64,000 nucleotides of DNA from Photobacterium sp. TLY01 (lineage in GTDB: Bacteria > Pseudomonadota > Gammaproteobacteria > Enterobacterales > Vibrionaceae), in NCBI RefSeq assembly GCF_021432065.1, contig NZ_CP090364.1, positions 2,680,601-2,744,600 of the forward strand. Reading direction: 5' to 3'. The position numbers and the translations under genes are program-made. Positions within the stretch are counted from its first letter, which is position 1. Each line of letters begins with the position of its first letter. Below are positions 62,812 through 64,000 of the stretch, piece after piece. The notes beneath the pieces are model-generated. The model had not been told where the DNA came from, did no database searches, and was given only the letters and a program-made list of their open reading frames with translations.

Positions 62812-64000
62812 TTAGACTCCCAGTTTCCAGCCGACGGTACGCATCAGATCTGCGAAAACCCCTGCCGCTGTGACCTCGGTACCGGCACCGTATCCGCGCA
62901 GCACCAGAGGAATGGGTTGATAGTAACGGCTGTAGAAGGCCAGCGCATTCTCACCGTCCTTGATTTTAAACATCGGATCATCTTGATCAACGGCCGCCAC
63001 TTTGACGCTGCACTGACCCTGGTCGATTTCACCGATATAACGCAGCACTTTGCCTTCTGCGGCCGCTTTGGCTGACCATTCACTGAAGTAAGCATCAGCC
63101 TGAGGCAAGCGCTGCATGAAGGCCTCGACATCGCCACTTTGATCAAAGCCCGGCGGCAAGGCCGGCTCGACCACCACATCGCTCAGCTCCAGGGCATAAC
63201 CGGCTTCACGGGCCAGAATCAAGAGTTTGCGCGCCACATCCATGCCGGACAGATCATCACGGGGATCCGGTTCTGTGAAACCGTTATTGCGGGCCACGGT
63301 CGTTGCTTCACTCAGGCTCATGCCTTCGTCCAGTTTACCGAAGATGAAAGACAACGAGCCAGACAGAATCCCGGCGAAACGCTCCAGCTCATCCCCGGCA
63401 GCCATCAGGTTCTGCAGGTTTTCGATCACAGGCAGGCCGGCACCGACAGTGGTGTCATACATGAAACGACGACGCGTCACGCGCGCGGCCTGACGCAGCT
63501 GGTGATAATAAGCCATGCTGGCGGTATTGGCTTTCTTGTTCGGGGTAATGACGTGGAAACCGGCGGCCAGGAAGTCGACGTACTGCTCGGCAATGCCTTC
63601 ATCAGACGTACAGTCAATAATCACAGGGTTGATAATGTGGTGACGCTGCACCAGCTGAATCAGACTTGCCAGATTAAAGCCCTCTGCCGCCTGACCCATG
63701 GCATCGCGCCAGTTTTCCAGCGCCAGGCCATTGTTGTCTAACAGCATGCCTTTACTGTTCGACAAGCCGCAAACCCGGATCACAATCCCTTTTTCCGCCA
63801 GTTTCTCTTGCTGACGATGGATCTGATCCACCAGCTCGCCACCGACACCACCGACACCAACCACAAACACATCCAGGAAGTGTTTACTGTTAAACAGGTT
63901 CTCATGGCAGGCTTTCACCGCTTCCGAAACCTTGTTCGCCGGGATCACAGCAGAAATCGCCCTTTCAGAAGAGCCCTGCGCAATCGCGATAATATTAACA
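62812..64000 (-). CDS. thrA: Bifunctional aspartokinase I / homoserine dehydrogenase I, C-terminal part (runs off the right edge)
   Basis: The visible 396 codons cover the end of the regulatory ACT region ([20 protein letters not shown]) and the whole homoserine dehydrogenase domain, with the NAD(P)-binding loop [13 protein letters not shown] and catalytic segment [19 protein letters not shown]. The frame is open to the right edge, so 63948 is only an internal Met. The kinase domain and any thr leader attenuator are outside the window. Confidence 0.97.
   Translation of the reverse strand, partial: VNIIAIAQGSSERAISAVIPANKVSEAVKACHENLFNSKHFLDVFVVGVGGVGGELVDQIHRQQEKLAEKGIVIRVCGLSNSKGMLLDNNGLALENWRDAMGQAAEGFNLASLIQLVQRHHIINPVIIDCTSDEGIAEQYVDFLAAGFHVITPNKKANTASMAYYHQLRQAARVTRRRFMYDTTVGAGLPVIENLQNLMAAGDELERFAGILSGSLSFIFGKLDEGMSLSEATTVARNNGFTEPDPRDDLSGMDVARKLLILAREAGYALELSDVVVEPALPPGFDQSGDVEAFMQRLPQADAYFSEWSAKAAAEGKVLRYIGEIDQGQCSVKVAAVDQDDPMFKIKDGENALAFYSRYYQPIPLVLRGYGAGTEVTAAGVFADLMRTVGWKLGV

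Overview
The window is a chromosomal segment of a gamma-proteobacterium of the family Vibrionaceae, most likely Photobacterium or a close relative. The evidence is the mix of typical genes and their order: the rlmE-ftsH-folP, ileS-lspA-fkpB-ispH, xerD-dsbC-recJ-prfB-lysS and thrABC blocks, together with Vibrio-type genes (hlyU-like, nhaR, nptA, vpsR-like, a 283-residue thyA, DUF3545). Genus is an inference from memory of homologues; no database was searched. I see no rRNA, tRNA, CRISPR, insertion sequence or prophage. Almost every gene block ends in a clear intrinsic terminator.

Layout. 1-4.3 kb: folP (cut by the window edge), ftsH, rlmE, then yhbY and greA with an attenuator-like leader. 4.6-11.9 kb: dacB, carB-carA, dapB. 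12-18 kb: ispH, fkpB, lspA, ileS, ribF, read leftward as one cluster. 18-25 kb: murJ, rpsT, an HlyU-type repressor, nhaR, a small exported protein, nhaA, nptA. 24.9-31.6 kb: thyA, lgt, a TSUP exporter, ptsP, rppH, then a 630-base gene-free region full of DnaA boxes and IHF sites, then mutH. 31.6-37.3 kb: small conserved proteins, tas, a LysR/AceI efflux pair, a VpsR-like regulator, a lipoprotein. 37.4-44.7 kb: lysS, prfB (with its +1 frameshift), recJ, dsbC, xerD, fldB. 44.7-50.4 kb: an accessory purine locus. 50.5-60.5 kb: brnQ, trmN6, srmB, yaaA, an alanine/glycine symporter, DUF3545, a hemerythrin protein, ung, grcA, yjdM, a ribbon-helix-helix protein. 60.5-64 kb: thrC, thrB, thrA (cut by the window edge).

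The most interesting locus is 44.7-50.4 kb. An NMT1/THI5-type ABC importer, an isopenicillin-N-synthase-like 2-oxoglutarate/Fe(II) oxygenase and an 8-oxoguanine deaminase are each preceded by a copy of the same short structured RNA. The copies share GAGTAGAAGCGG at the 5' end and CATTGCTC at the 3' end, and I read them as NMT1-motif (xanthine-I) riboswitches. Three copies around one locus tie the three transcription units, including an oxygenase of unknown substrate, into one oxidised-purine (xanthine, urate, 8-oxoguanine) regulon.

Other points worth a second look are a likely DARS2-type DnaA-reactivating sequence between rppH and mutH, a terminator in the greA leader like the E. coli GraL attenuator, a perfect FNR site placed as a class II activator site upstream of grcA, a 61-base inverted repeat upstream of dapB, a possible structured nhaA leader, and two unannotated small ORFs with good ribosome binding sites.
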